This document shows, in pieces, positions 36,216 through 47,652 of a stretch of 64,000 nucleotides of DNA. Both the position numbers and the translations under genes were made by a program. The first letter of the stretch is position 1. Each line of letters begins with the position of its first letter. The DNA lies in NCBI RefSeq assembly GCF_033568475.1, contig NC_133123.1:106021228-106085227 (forward strand), in the 5' to 3' direction. The notes below the pieces were generated by a model. That model was not told where the DNA came from. It did no database searches and was given only the letters and a program-made list of their open reading frames with translations. This DNA is from Henckelia pumila (taxonomy: Eukaryota > Streptophyta > Magnoliopsida > Lamiales > Gesneriaceae).

Positions 36216-38064
36216 TGTTGGAGAACGCGGCGATCAGATCAATTATGATTGATACCCGGTGCAGCGGAAGTTTAAAATTTTTTTGTATGGAACGATTCCA
36301 TAATAGGTATCAACCTTACGATTAAATTGTGTGTGTAAAAATTAAATAACGATTATAAAATTTTTACCTTTAATCTCGAATCGAGATTTTGGACACCAAC
36401 AGATTTCTCTGCTCTTGTTGTATATCCCTGGAACTGATGGACGAACTGTTCTTCAATCAGGTCCACGAATGGATATTTAATCCCTCTGATAGATTGCACT
36501 AGAAAATCTATCAGAAGTTTCTACGAAGAGATTAACGAATTTGATCCGTTAAACCAGACTGTAATTCAAAATCACAGGCTGGATTTTTCTCAAGCAGAGG
36601 GAGAGGGGGCGGCGGCCACAATAAAATAAAATTAGGGTTTTCGAAAATTATTTTATGACCTGTTGTATGTAATTTCTGTACTGCAATAACTTATTTATAA
36701 TGTAGGCCGCTAACAGCTTAGGGCCCATTAGTCATAAGTTCAAGCCCGACAAGCAAAGCCCGCATGTTCAGAAATTAATATAAAATTCATCGTGACTCCG
36801 ATTGATAAACCGATTTCACCAATGTGCACAGAAACCATTTCTGCACCTTTTAAAGTCAAGATAAATTTTTCTGAATCCGAATTCAGTGATTTCCAAAAAA
36901 TGGTCATCCCTATGTCATTTTAGGAAATCTTACTCCTCTACTCTTAAATAAGAAGTCCAACTTCTTCGTTCATTAAATTTAACTCTTTAAATTTAAATAT
37001 CCCAACGGGGATTAAAAATCCATTACACTGTGTGACCCTCAATGGTTCAGGGATACAGCTAGCCGTGGGCTCACAACTCCTTGTGACTCGGAACAACAAT
37101 TTCCGACTTGCCCATCGAATCATGGTATGAGCGCCTAGCAACATCGCCCCATGATTCCCTAGGTATCACTGATAGTGCCTACAAGAACCAATAGATTTTG
37201 GTTAGCGTACAGTACGGTCCCTTCATCCATATATCCCGATCGAATCAACAACCATTGGTATATCGAGAGTCGCTCGAGATTCGATAACTATGCAATGCAT
37301 CTTGAAGATCAAATAGTGACATCGCATGTGCTACTAAGAAACCATTTCTTAAATCACATCATGTACTCTGGCCAGAGATTTGTCACACTAATATCTCCTC
37401 AGATCGCATAGGATATCCACACTCGCAAGTATGTGGTGAATCCTTGACAACAAAGCATCGACTCCTATATGTGTTGTAACTGTATCCAATCCCGACACCT
37501 GATGACCCCAATAGAATCGGTAAACGAGTCAAAGCACAGTACTAGCATATAGAGTCTCAATGATGTTTCAAGTAGTAAGGACTAATGGTGTACAACCAAA
37601 ACCGCGGACTATATCCACTCGATAAGTGATAACCACTTGGAAAGTCCGGATAGGGTAGTTCGATCATTCATCATATGAATATCCATTTGCATGCTTCGAA
37701 CATCTCTATGTTCCTTACCAATGAAACGTGGTACTCCGCATCGCAAAAGCTAGTCTCAAACTCGAGCGATCCTTATCCTTATTCTCGGACGGCTCAATCG
37801 ACTAGGAACAGTTTAGAATATACAGTGACTATAAGATGTGTTTCATGATAGACATCCCCATGTTCTACCACATCTTACATACACTATAGTATATTCAAGG
37901 TCTTTATCAAAACAACAATAGTATATCACAATATCACAATATGAAGAAAGACAAAGTCATTGCCATTAATAAAAGTGTAAATTATATTAAACAAAAGATT
38001 GTTTATACAAAGAGTCATCAAAGCCCTTAGCCACAAGTTGGCTCACCGGGCACCCACTCTTTCA
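36216..38064 (-). repeat. 5' LTR of B1 (1849 bp)
   Basis: Same termini as the copy at 28651, about 1% diverged from it. Confidence 0.95.
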
Positions 38065-38069
38065 TAGAC

Positions 38070-41000
38070 TGGAAATTCTCATGAGTAAGAAAGATCTGGA
38101 ATTAGGGTTGCTGAATTCTGAACTTGAAAGAGCAAAAACTACACTTGATAAATTTAATTCCAGTTCGAGCAAACTTGATTCCATTTTTACTATGGGTAAG
38201 AATGATAAGTTTGAACTTGGTTTTAAAGAAAGTGTTTTTGAAACTGGTGAATGTTCCAAAACACCAGTGTTTGTGAAGGAAGGTAATGATTCCTTGAACC
38301 ATCCTTCAACTGCTTTGAAAGGTAAGAAACTCATTGTTGAAAAGGATGTTTTTGTTCCTAAGCCAAAACAATGGAAGCGTCCTTTTGTATGTCACTATTG
38401 TCTTAAATTTGGTCATATCAGGCTTTTTTGTCGTAAGCTTAAAAATGACTATGTTTTGTGGGAATCTAAGCAAGTGTTACCCTCCGTGTTGTCCAACACC
38501 AAGAGCAACACTGGCAGAAAGAGGCCCACTGTGAAGAAAGTTTGGATACAAAATCCTGATGTTAGATGTTTTGTTATTTATACTTCCTTGAAAGCTAACA
38601 CTGCAGGTAATTGGTATTTTGATAGTGGAAGCTCTCGGCACATGACAGGTTTGAAAGATCATCTCACGGACTACATTGAACAAAATGGTGGTAGAGTGAC
38701 CTACGGAGGTGGTGCAAAGGGAAGAATTGTTGGCAAAGGAACACTCAATGTGGAAGGGTTTCCAAAGCTTCATAATGTCTTACACGTTGAAGGACTTAAT
38801 GCAAATTTAATTTCAATTAGTCAATTATGTGATGATGACTTGCATGTGAAGTTTGATAAGAATACTTGTGAAGTTTTTGATAATGCTAATCGTTGTGTTA
38901 TCACAAGTACAAGATCAGTTGATAACTGCTACCAACTCGGTGAAGAATTGGCATGTAGACACTCAAAGGTTGATGAGTTTAGTCTATGGCACCAAAAACT
39001 TGGACATGTGAATTTCAAGACCTTAAAGAATCTGAGTAAGTATGAAGCTGTCAGAGGTCTTCCAAATCTAAAGACTGGTGTTCCATATGTTTGTGGTGCA
39101 TGCCAAAAAGGTAAGCAAACCCGTGTTGCGCATCCCCTGTTACAACACTATTGGACAACACGGTGTCTTGAACTTTTGCACATGGATTTGATGGGTCCCA
39201 TAGAAGTCAAAAGTTATGGAGGTAAAAAGTATTCTTTGGTATGTGTTGATGATTTTTCTCGTTTTACATGGGTAAGATTTCTTAGAGAAAAATCAGACAC
39301 TTTTGGTGTTTTTAAGAAGTTGTTTACCAAGATTACTAACCTACATACTTTGACTGTAGCAAGGATCAGAACTGATCATGGAAAGGAATTTGAGAACTCA
39401 TTGTTTTCTTCTTTGTGTGATAAGAACGGCATCTCACAAGAGTTCTCTGCCCCAAAAACTCCTCAACAGAATGGAATTGCCGAAAGGAAGAATAGAACAT
39501 TGCAGGAGATGGCTAGGGTGATGATGAGCTCAAAAAATATCTCCAAAAGATTTTGGGCAGAAGCATTGAACACAGCGTGCCATATTTCCAATCGTGTTTA
39601 TTTGAGAAGTGGATCTTCGATGACTTCCTATGAAATCCTCATGGGAAAGAGACCAAATCTTAATTATTTTCATATATTTGGTTGTGTGTGTTATGTTTTG
39701 AACGATAGAAATCACCTAGCAAAATTTGATTCCAAGAGTGATAAGTGTTTGTTCCTTGGTTATTCTACTAATAGTCGTGCATATAGGATGTATAACCTTA
39801 GAACCAGAACAATGATGGAATCTATTAATGTTGTTTTTGATGATGGTGCAGATCTCAAGGGAAAAATTGCTGAAGATGATACTGAAAGCTCGCTGGAAAT
39901 TTCCTTCGAAGAACACAGTGTTGTTCCTGATGTTGCAACACCAAACACAACACTGGTTCCTCCATAAACTGTTCATGAGGAAAATTTGCAAGAAAATGAG
40001 AAAGTTGAGATGATTATTGTAAAGGACATTCCAAGCAAGATACAGAAGAATCATCCTTCATCTCAGATTATTGGAGATGTTCATAGAACAAGGCAAACCC
40101 GTGCTAAGGACAAAGTTGACTACCGCAAGATGGTTGGGTTAGTATGCATGAGTTCCGTATACTCACAGGTAATGCATTCCTGTTTTGTTTCCAATATTGA
40201 ACCCAAGAATGTCAATGATGCTTTGAATGATGAATTTTGGGTAAATGCCATGCATGAAGAACTTGAGCAATTTGTTCGAAATGATGTTTGGTTTTTAGTT
40301 CCACCACCTGATCATGGTAATGTCATTGGTACAAAATGGATTTTCAAAAATAAAACCGATGAATCAGGAAACATCATAAGGAACAAAGCAAGGTTGGTTG
40401 CTCAAGGGTATACTCAGGTTGAGGGGGTTGATTTTGATGAGACCTTCGCTCCTGTTGCCTGCATTGAGTTTGTCCGACTATTGCTAGCAATTGCATGTCA
40501 TATGGGTATAAAACTTTACCAAATGGATGTAAAGAGTGCATTTTTTAATGGCATTTTGAATGAGAAAGTGTATGTGAAGCAACCCAAAGGCTTTGAGAAT
40601 CCACACCACTTGGATCATGTTTACAAGTTGAAGAATTCACTCTATGGTTTGAAGCAAGCTCCACGAGCATGGTATGGTAGGTTGACCGAGTATTTACTCG
40701 AAATTGGCTTCAAACGAGGTGAGGTTGACAAAACCCTTTTTATTCAAAAGGCCAAAGGTGAAATTCTTATTTGTCAAGTCTATGTGGATGACATTATCTT
40801 TGGTGCTTTGTCTCAAAATCATGTTGATAGTTTTGTTGAATACATGTCTTCTACTTTTGAAATGAGCATGGTAGGAGAGTTAACCTTTTTCCTTGGATTT
40901 CAAGTTAAGCAAACAAATGATGAGATTTTTCTTTGTCAAAGTAAGTATGCAAAGAATTTGGTAAAAACGTTTTGCAAAGAGAATGTTAAGAACATGAAAA

Positions 41001-41722
41001 CTCCTATGGGCTCAAGTGAAAAATTAGGAAAAGACAGTGTTGCGGCTGGTGTTGACAACACCATGTATCGCAGCATGATAGGGAGTCTTTTGTATTTGAC
41101 TGCTAGTCATACTGATATCATGTTCAGTGTGTGTTTATGTGCTAGGTACCAATCTGATCCAAAGGTTACCCATTTAAAAGCTGTTATGAGAATTTTGAAA
41201 TATGTTTCGGGTACATTGGATTTGTGATTGTGGTATACGAGGGAAACCAACACTAACCTTGTAGGTTTTAGTGATGCTGACTGGGCTGGTGATGTGAATG
41301 ATAGAAAGAGCACTACGGGTGGGTGTTTTTACCTTGGAAATAATTTGGTTTCATGGTATAGTCGTAAGCAAAATTGTGTGTCACTTTCGACTGCTGAATC
41401 TGAATAAGTGGCAGCCGAAAGTTGTTGTTCACAACTTCTTTGGATGAACCAAATGATTGAAGACTATGGTTTTAAGAGTGAACCCCCCATTGTTTATTGT
41501 GATAATTCGAGTGCTATTGATATATCAAAGAATCCAGTTCAACACTCATGCACAAAACACATTGACATTCGTCATCACTTTATTCGAGATTTGGTAGAAA
41601 AAGGTATGATTCGAATGAAGTTTGTTGGAACCAATAACCAATTGGCAGACATCTTTACTAAAGCATTAGATCATGAGAGATTCTCAACTCTTCGGAGGTC
41701 TCTCAGCATGTGTGCATTATAA
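38070..41722 (+). pseudogene. Element A pol: second zinc knuckle, protease, integrase, reverse transcriptase, RNase H (broken)
   Basis: This continues the frame cut at 28650. In order: zinc knuckle CHYCLKFGHIRLFC; protease WYFDSGSSRHMTG; integrase zinc domain LWHQKLGHVNFKTLKNL with CGACQKGK; integrase core LLHMDLMGPIEV, RTDHGKEFEN, PQQNGIAERKNRTL; reverse transcriptase WIFKNKTDESGNI, MDVKSAFFNG, catalytic YVDDIIFG; RNase H GFSDADWAGD, SLSTAESE, YCDNSSAIDIS. Nonsense codons are TAA 39965-39967, TGA 41225-41227 and TAA 41405-41407, all in one frame. Four palindromic motif copies (38473, 39122, 39916, 41035) lie in variable linkers. Confidence 0.9.
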
Positions 41723-42751
41723 TCCTTTGCATGTGTTGTCTGCGGTGTTACCACACTACCGACAACACTGTTGTTTTTCTTGTCATGCATTTTTAGGATT
41801 TTAGGCATTCTGCACTCATTTTGTTTTGTGTAGTGCTTGAATTTCTGTTACAATGATTCAATTGATGCCAAGTTTTTCTGCAAAAATCTTTTTGGCACAC
41901 TGACCCTTTTTGGCTTAGAACTCTGATCAAACCACCGAGTAGTTGAGGAATGTACGTGTATTCCATGTTCTTGTTCCATGTGAAAGGTGGTCTCGCACTT
42001 TCAGTGTTAAAATCTTTTAGGAAGTTTGGTGACCAATGTCATAAAAACAAACTTTGTCAAATCGGAATAAAATGGAAAAAGCTACCTAGTTGAGTCCAAT
42101 GAAGACTGTTCGATTAGTGTGAAAGCTACCACTTCTGAAATTTTGTCTGTTAAGAGTAATCAAGTGTGCAAAATTAAAATTCTTTTGAAAAACTTTGGTG
42201 TTGTTGATGATGTTGGCAACACGAGAGGAAACACTACACTTGTCAACATATTGTTTCGCTTGTGATTGCATTTTTATTTTATGTGACACTCTGTTTAGGC
42301 ATAAAATAGGTCATGCATATGCATTTTTTCTCATAAGTTCCTGTTTTTGGGTAAGGTTCTACATAGACGAATTTTGATGATTTACCCTATTTACTAAAAA
42401 TTGAATTTTTGTGATTGATTTTTGTTTCAGTGGTGTTAAGCCGATGTGGAGTTAATTTTGGAAGATTTGGGCTGAAATAGTTATCTCAGATTATTGCCTT
42501 ATTTATGGGATTTTATCTCTTTAATCTAGTTTTTAATTTTTGGCCGTCAGGAAAGTTACCGTTGTAACTGGAGGGAGATCAGGGATCAGGTTAATTATGG
42601 GTTTGTTAGGATTTTGTTACCGTTTGAGATAAGGGTTCTATATATATGATTTTTAATAATTATCGGGCATTATCATCTTCTCACAATTCTTGATTCCCGA
42701 TTGTTTTTCTCTGCAAACCCTACCCTTCTCTCACTCTCAAATTTTCGTTCA
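41723..42751 (+). other. Spacer between pol and env-like ORF of element A
   Basis: Non-coding spacer of about 1 kb, as is usual before the third ORF of Sireviruses. It holds palindromic motif copies at 41732-41770 and 42197-42237. A TATATATATGAT-like sequence near 42642-42653 could act as a subgenomic promoter, but this is speculative. Confidence 0.5.
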
Positions 42752-44638
42752 ATGGCAGGATTTGATCCACAGGATATTCGATGTGAGATGGGCCACAAAG
42801 AGCCTGATGTTGCTGCCGATGTTACAACACCAGAAAACCCATCTTCCACTCCTTCTCTGCCGATAGTTCCAGTACCCATGGAACCTGTTCCTCTCGCTGT
42901 TCTCATGCCTGGAGAACCAGGCAATGCAATTGATGTGGAGAATCTTTCTGATTTCTCCATTTTGAATAAGGTGAATCCTGCTGCACCAATGGCTCGCCGA
43001 TCAAAAAGTCAAGCAGGATATAACCCTGATTTTACTCAATCCAAGAGATTCTACAAGGGTCCTAGTATCTCCATGGCCGAAGAGGATCGCAGCTCTGGTG
43101 ATGATTCGGAGGATGCCGATTATGAATTTGTGGCGAGGAAGAAACCTTCTGGCTCTGCTGCTGCCTCTGTCTCCGCTCCGATTGTTGAATCTGCTTCTGA
43201 CAGCAGTGATTCGAGTCCATCTGATGGTGTTCCTCCTAAGGACACTTCTGCAGCTACTGCTCCTCAAGCAAATGCTGATTCGGATGAAGATGCCACTCTG
43301 GCACAAATTTTGGAAAGCCTCAAGCAATGAAAGGCTTCCTCTTCTATTCCTCCCTCTGCTCACATCTCCAATGATGAGCCTGATGCTGAGATGATGAAGG
43401 AGTTTGCACAAGGCAAAGCACATCAAGATTCTGCCTCTTCCTCCTCTACCGATTCTGCTGCTGACTCTTCTGATAAGAGTGCTGATATTGGAGAAGAAGA
43501 AGACTCTGAGGATGTTTCCGGCATGGATGCTGATGAAGACCCTCTGGACCAAGAGGATGTTTCTGCTGCTGCTGCCAGTGTTGCTATTGGTATCGTCAAC
43601 ACCACGGACAACACTGTTGATGAGGATTATGACATGGATGCTGCCCATTCCCTCATTTTTTACTCTGGTGATGCTGCTGCTACTTGGCCTCTTCTCGCTC
43701 ACAGAGGTCTTCTGGATGAAAGAAATATAGATGTACGCTCCTACGATAGGTATAATCTAATTGACTTTTTGAAGCTTCGACAGCTATATTCTACTGTTGT
43801 TGCCGTGATACCCTACTGTAAGAGGGTGATTCTGGAATTCTATGCAAACTTGACCGCGAGCATTGAAGATCCAGAGTCTGCAAAGTATGGATTGGTGTAT
43901 CTACGGGGTCGGCTGTTCGAGTTCTCTTCGGCCGTGATCAATGCTCACTATTCCACCCCAGATGTTGATGAAGGAAATCCTCCAGAGATCAATGAAGTGA
44001 TCAATGTGCTCACTGGTGGTATGGTCAAACAATTCTCTGACCATTTTTCTGCAGCAAAGCTCACCTCATTCTATTCGGTACTACATAAGATAGCAGTGAG
44101 GAATTGGACTCCTTCTTCCAAGTTTGCTGATGGAGGACTCAGGTCTACTAAGCTGCCCTTTCCATCTTTGATCTACGGCAATTTGGAATCTCAAGCTTTC
44201 ATCTGCAATATTACAGAAAATCTCACTGATCAACCTGAGATTCTGAAGCTAGCAGCTGGTCTTCTCAAGGGAAATCGAGTTCTGGATTTGCCCTGGACTC
44301 CTACTCCTACTCCTGCTGCTGAAGCTACTAGTGTTGCACCCGGTGTTGCCAACACAGGTGACAACACTGAAGAAACAGTGCCTACTCCTACTACCCTGGA
44401 ATTCACAACTGCCACCATTCAGCAGATGATGACTCGTGCCGAGGAATAGATTGCTCAAGCTCAGGAAGACATTGCCTTCTATAGCACGGTCTTGGCTGAT
44501 TGTTGGCGACAACTTGGCATTTCTGGCCAAACAGGGGGAGATAGTGCACAAGATGAAGATGAAGCTGGTCCATCTGGGACTAAGGATGATGAGAATGAAG
44601 CCTCTGATCAAGATAACTCTGATAGTGATCAAATTTAG
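42752..44638 (+). pseudogene. Sirevirus env-like third ORF, broken by two nonsense codons
   Basis: About 628 codons in one frame start at MAGFDPQDIRC; an upstream in-frame ATG at 42701 is possible but less likely. The N-terminal third is Ser/Asp/Glu-rich and low-complexity. A folded middle (FYSGDAAATWPLLAHRGLLD, VILEFYANL, LVYLRGRLFEF, PEINEVINVLTGG, RNWTPSSKFADG) resembles the domain found in plant transposon proteins and Sirevirus third ORFs. A polar tail ends at TAG 44636-44638. TGA at 43328-43330 and TAG at 44447-44449 interrupt it. I saw no signal peptide or membrane segment, so the envelope label is by position only. Motif copies at 42804, 43576 and 44329 are translated in frame, for example SVAPGVANTGDNTE. 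Confidence 0.75.
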
Positions 44639-44848
44639 ATTTTGCTTCTTCTCTCATCTTTTCTTTATTTGCTTCATTCTGATTTTAATATAATTGTTTT
44701 TGTTCGTCCTAGTTACGTGCCTTAATTGCTCATATATGTTAACTAGACTAACATCTTCTACCCCACTTATGCTCTGTTATATGAATTAAAGAATCCCATG
44801 GGTTATTGTCCATGTTATCCACCGTGTTACGACACGAAGGACAACACT

Positions 44849-44957
44849 TCAGGGGGAGACTTTAAAATTCAGGGGAGAAGATTTTTAAACTCAGGGGGAG
44901 TTTATGATTATCTCGCACTTGTGCAATGTGTTGTCCAGAAAGCAAAAAGGGGGAGAT
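44849..44957 (+). promoter_or_regulatory. Reiterated polypurine tracts of element A
   Basis: Four purine runs of AGGGGGAG type (near 44851, 44871, 44890 and 44946) precede the 3' LTR; the last (AAAAAGGGGGAGAT) is at the functional position. Multiple tracts are, as I recall, a described Sirevirus trait. Confidence 0.75.
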
Positions 44958-45798
44958 TGAAAGGAATTTTATTCCTTGAATATGTCGGCCCTAATTAATT
45001 GGAAATTATAAGATTTTGCTTTCTAGACAAGATAGGATATTTGGTAAATATTGAGTGCATATTTTCGAATATGTTAATGATATATTTGCCAAAGTTTCAA
45101 TTAGATCTTGATAAGGTGATTATTTGATATAATATAATTCGATATTATCAAGATTTGATTTACAAGATTTGATAGAGTTTATTTCCTACTAAAACTAGTT
45201 TTCTTATTTATGTAGGACTCTATCTAAGGCAATCTTCAAGATTTGGATGCTTATCTATAAAAGGAGATTTCCACGCACAAGAAAAGTGAGAGCTTCAGAC
45301 GAAAAATACTCTGCGCATACTCTGAAGAATTAATTCGAGGAAGATCTTGAAGAATTCTGAAGCAAAGTTTGCAACCATCGTTGTTGCATGTCCCCGTGTT
45401 GCCGTTCGTGTTGAAGACATCAGAGACAACACTGTGGGAACTATGTTGTTGAAGATATTTTCTGTCTCTTCAATTTAGGCTACGGGAGTTGCATCCAATT
45501 TCTTTTATACTCTTATTGTATTTTAGGATGCAAGTTTGATTTCTCAACTCGTTGAGAAATTTAGGATTTAATGACTTTTCGTAAAATCACTAGGATTACT
45601 TTATAAGACTATTCTTACGTTTACTAGTGATATTTAGCCCCTATTGCACCCGCACGAGTTTTATACTCGTGCAAAATTATTTACTTGTGTTTTTATTTAC
45701 GCTTTAAATTTCCGCTGCACTGTGTTGTCTGTGGTGTTACAACACAAACGACAACACTGCCTTATTTTACATAACAACCACATACATTGTTTCTTTCA
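44958..45798 (+). repeat. 3' LTR of element A (841 bp)
   Basis: Same termini as the LTR at 26391, with a 4-base AATT insertion near 45331 and about twenty substitutions. Confidence 0.92.
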
Positions 45799-47081
45799 GC
45801 GTGGAAGGCCAGGAACATGCATTTGAGCTTATTAGGGGGTCACCTGAGCATAATTATGATAATTTATCATCATATTGCTACATCTTGGAGAAGAATAATC
45901 CTGGAACAGTTACATATATTGAGACATACCAGAATAATTGTTTTTTGTACTTCTTCCTGTCTTTTGGACCAAGTATATGCGATTTTCGTTCATCAATGAG
46001 ACTGTTATATGCATTGATGGTACCTTTTTGAAATCTAAATATAGAGGAATATTAATCATTGCAACATGTCAAGATGCTAATGGACAAATTTATCCTATTT
46101 CTTGGGGGATAGTGGATTCTGAGAATGATTCATAATGGTCGTGGTTTATGTCAAAGTTAAAAGAACAGGTAGGTGACTCCAACCAATTGGTATTTATATC
46201 TGATAGGCACAAAAGTATTGTTAAAGCCATAAAAATGATATTTTCACAATCTCATCATGGCTTTTGTATGTGGCACATGGAAAAAAATATTAAAGTAAAG
46301 TTTCACAAAAAGGGTCTTATACCTTTGTTCAAATCTGCAACAGAAGCTTATCAGATGTCTGAGTTTGAAAGTTGCATGGCAGAAATTTGTAGAAAGAACA
46401 TGCAACTTGGAAAATATTTGGAAGATGCAGATTATGATTCTTGGTCACGAGCTCACTTTAAAGGTAAGCGCTACAATATCATGACATCAAATAATGCTTA
46501 GTCTATGAATTCTCTGTTAAAATCCCAAAGAAATTATCCAATCACTGCTTTGATTGAACATATTCGATCAATTATGAAAAAATGGTTTTATGACCCCAAA
46601 ATTTGAAGAAGTTTTACGCAAGACACTTGATTCTTTTTCAATTTTTAAAGTGAATCCTATAGCAACTTACGAGTTTCAAGTTGGTTTGGATGCAATTAAT
46701 ATGGTTGTTGTGAATATTGCACTAATGACGTGTTCATGTAAGAAATTTGACATGTTGAAAATTCCATGTGGACATGCAATTGCAGCGGCAAAGTCAAGAG
46801 GGATTTCAATTTACAGTTTGTGCTCCAAATATTACAAAACCATATGTTGGAGAGCCTCCTATGCTGAACCAATTCATCCCGTAGATAATGAGATAGATTG
46901 GTTAATTCCAAGTGAAGTTCAAGAGAGGGTTATCTTACCTCCATTTGTGAGAAGACCATGTGGAAGACCACAGACAAGAAGGATAAGATCTATGGGTAAA
47001 ATATCTTTAAAACGTCATTGCTCTACATGTGATTTCACTGACCACTATAATAAAAGTTGCAAGAATCCTACTCCAATTTGA
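45799..47081 (+). pseudogene. MuDR-type MULE transposase, C-terminal half
   Basis: It resumes the gene cut at 26390: GCG TGG AAG restores the AWKARN sequence once the duplication is collapsed. The MULE transposase core follows: SYCYILEKNNPGTVTYIET, ICIDGTFLKSKYRG with the first catalytic Asp, FISDRHKSI with the second, and HHGFCMWHMEKN. Next come a SWIM zinc finger (CSCKKFDMLKIPCGHA) and a C-terminal zinc knuckle (CSTCDFTDHYNKSC). Lesions include a one-base deletion near 45815, a frameshift near 45990, TAA at about 46133, TAG at about 46499 and another shift near 46600. The element is not autonomous. Confidence 0.85.
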
Positions 47082-47243
47082 TGACATGATTATTTCATGA
47101 TTTTTCAAACATGATTATTATTTCATTAGGATTTAATTTTTCATTGATTTATTTTTCTTTTTGGGGTGACCTTGTGAATTGACTCGAGTATTTAACAAGG
47201 TGTTTTCTAAATAGTCGTGTTTATGTCTGAATAAAGTTAATTC
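47082..47243 (+). other. MULE 3' flank up to element C
   Basis: AT-rich, non-coding. It continues after element C at 62321. The MULE right terminal repeat was not identified. Confidence 0.4.
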
Positions 47244-47519
47244 TGTTGTGAAAAAGTAAAAATTTATGGTAAAAAGTAAAAACTCCAAAACTCAAAATAT
47301 ATCAAACTTTACACTTCACAATATTTTTCTCTCAATTCAATTGTATTTTTCATCACAAATGAAGACCTATTTATAGATCCACATTTGAGATTAGTCCAAA
47401 AATAAATACATCATCATCTACATCATCACACACTAATTTTCCACATTTTACAACTCAATATTCAACATTCAACATTCAATATTCAACATAATATTAATAT
47501 TTTTCAACACTCCCCCTTG
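47244..47519 (-). repeat. 3' LTR of element C
   Basis: Bounded by TGTTGTGAAA and TTTTTCAACA. A minus-strand TATAAATAG box lies at 47368-47376. A polypurine tract (minus CAAGGGGGAG) abuts it at 47520-47529. Confidence 0.9.
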
Positions 47520-47652
47520 TGATGATGATCGTGATATGATGACTGTCTTCATTACGTGTTTTATACTGCCTCGTTAAAAACCTTACTAGGAAAAACCAAG
47601 TGGGATAAAAACCATAGTAAGGGAAAAAGAGTGCAGCCACGTAAACTCCCCC

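Larger units (their letters stand above)
28651..38064 (-). mobile_element. Ty1/copia retrotransposon B1, inserted in gag of element A
   Basis: Both LTRs (28651-30499, 36216-38064) are 1849 bp, and I count about 18 substitutions between them (about 1.0%). The duplication TAGAC flanks it perfectly (28646-28650, 38065-38069). Minus-strand order is primer site, a 1.7-kb structured leader, gag and pol. It belongs to the same family as B2 (52065-61458), which lies in opposite orientation. Removing it with one duplication copy restores the element A frame across VARLEIL. Confidence 0.96.
26391..45798 (+). mobile_element. Ty1/copia Sirevirus-like retrotransposon A with env-like ORF, nested host of B1
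   Basis: The LTRs (26391-27226 and 44958-45798) share TGAAAGGAATTTT starts and TTTCTTTCA ends. The element is flanked by a perfect GCGTG duplication (26386-26390, 45799-45803). Without B1 it is about 10 kb. One gag-pol frame (27291-41722 after unnesting, about 1670 codons) is followed by a spacer, an env-like ORF (42752-44638) and reiterated polypurine tracts, the layout of Sireviruses. The LTRs differ at roughly twenty positions plus small indels (about 2.4%). All three ORFs carry nonsense codons. A palindromic motif recurs throughout (see findings). Confidence 0.93.
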
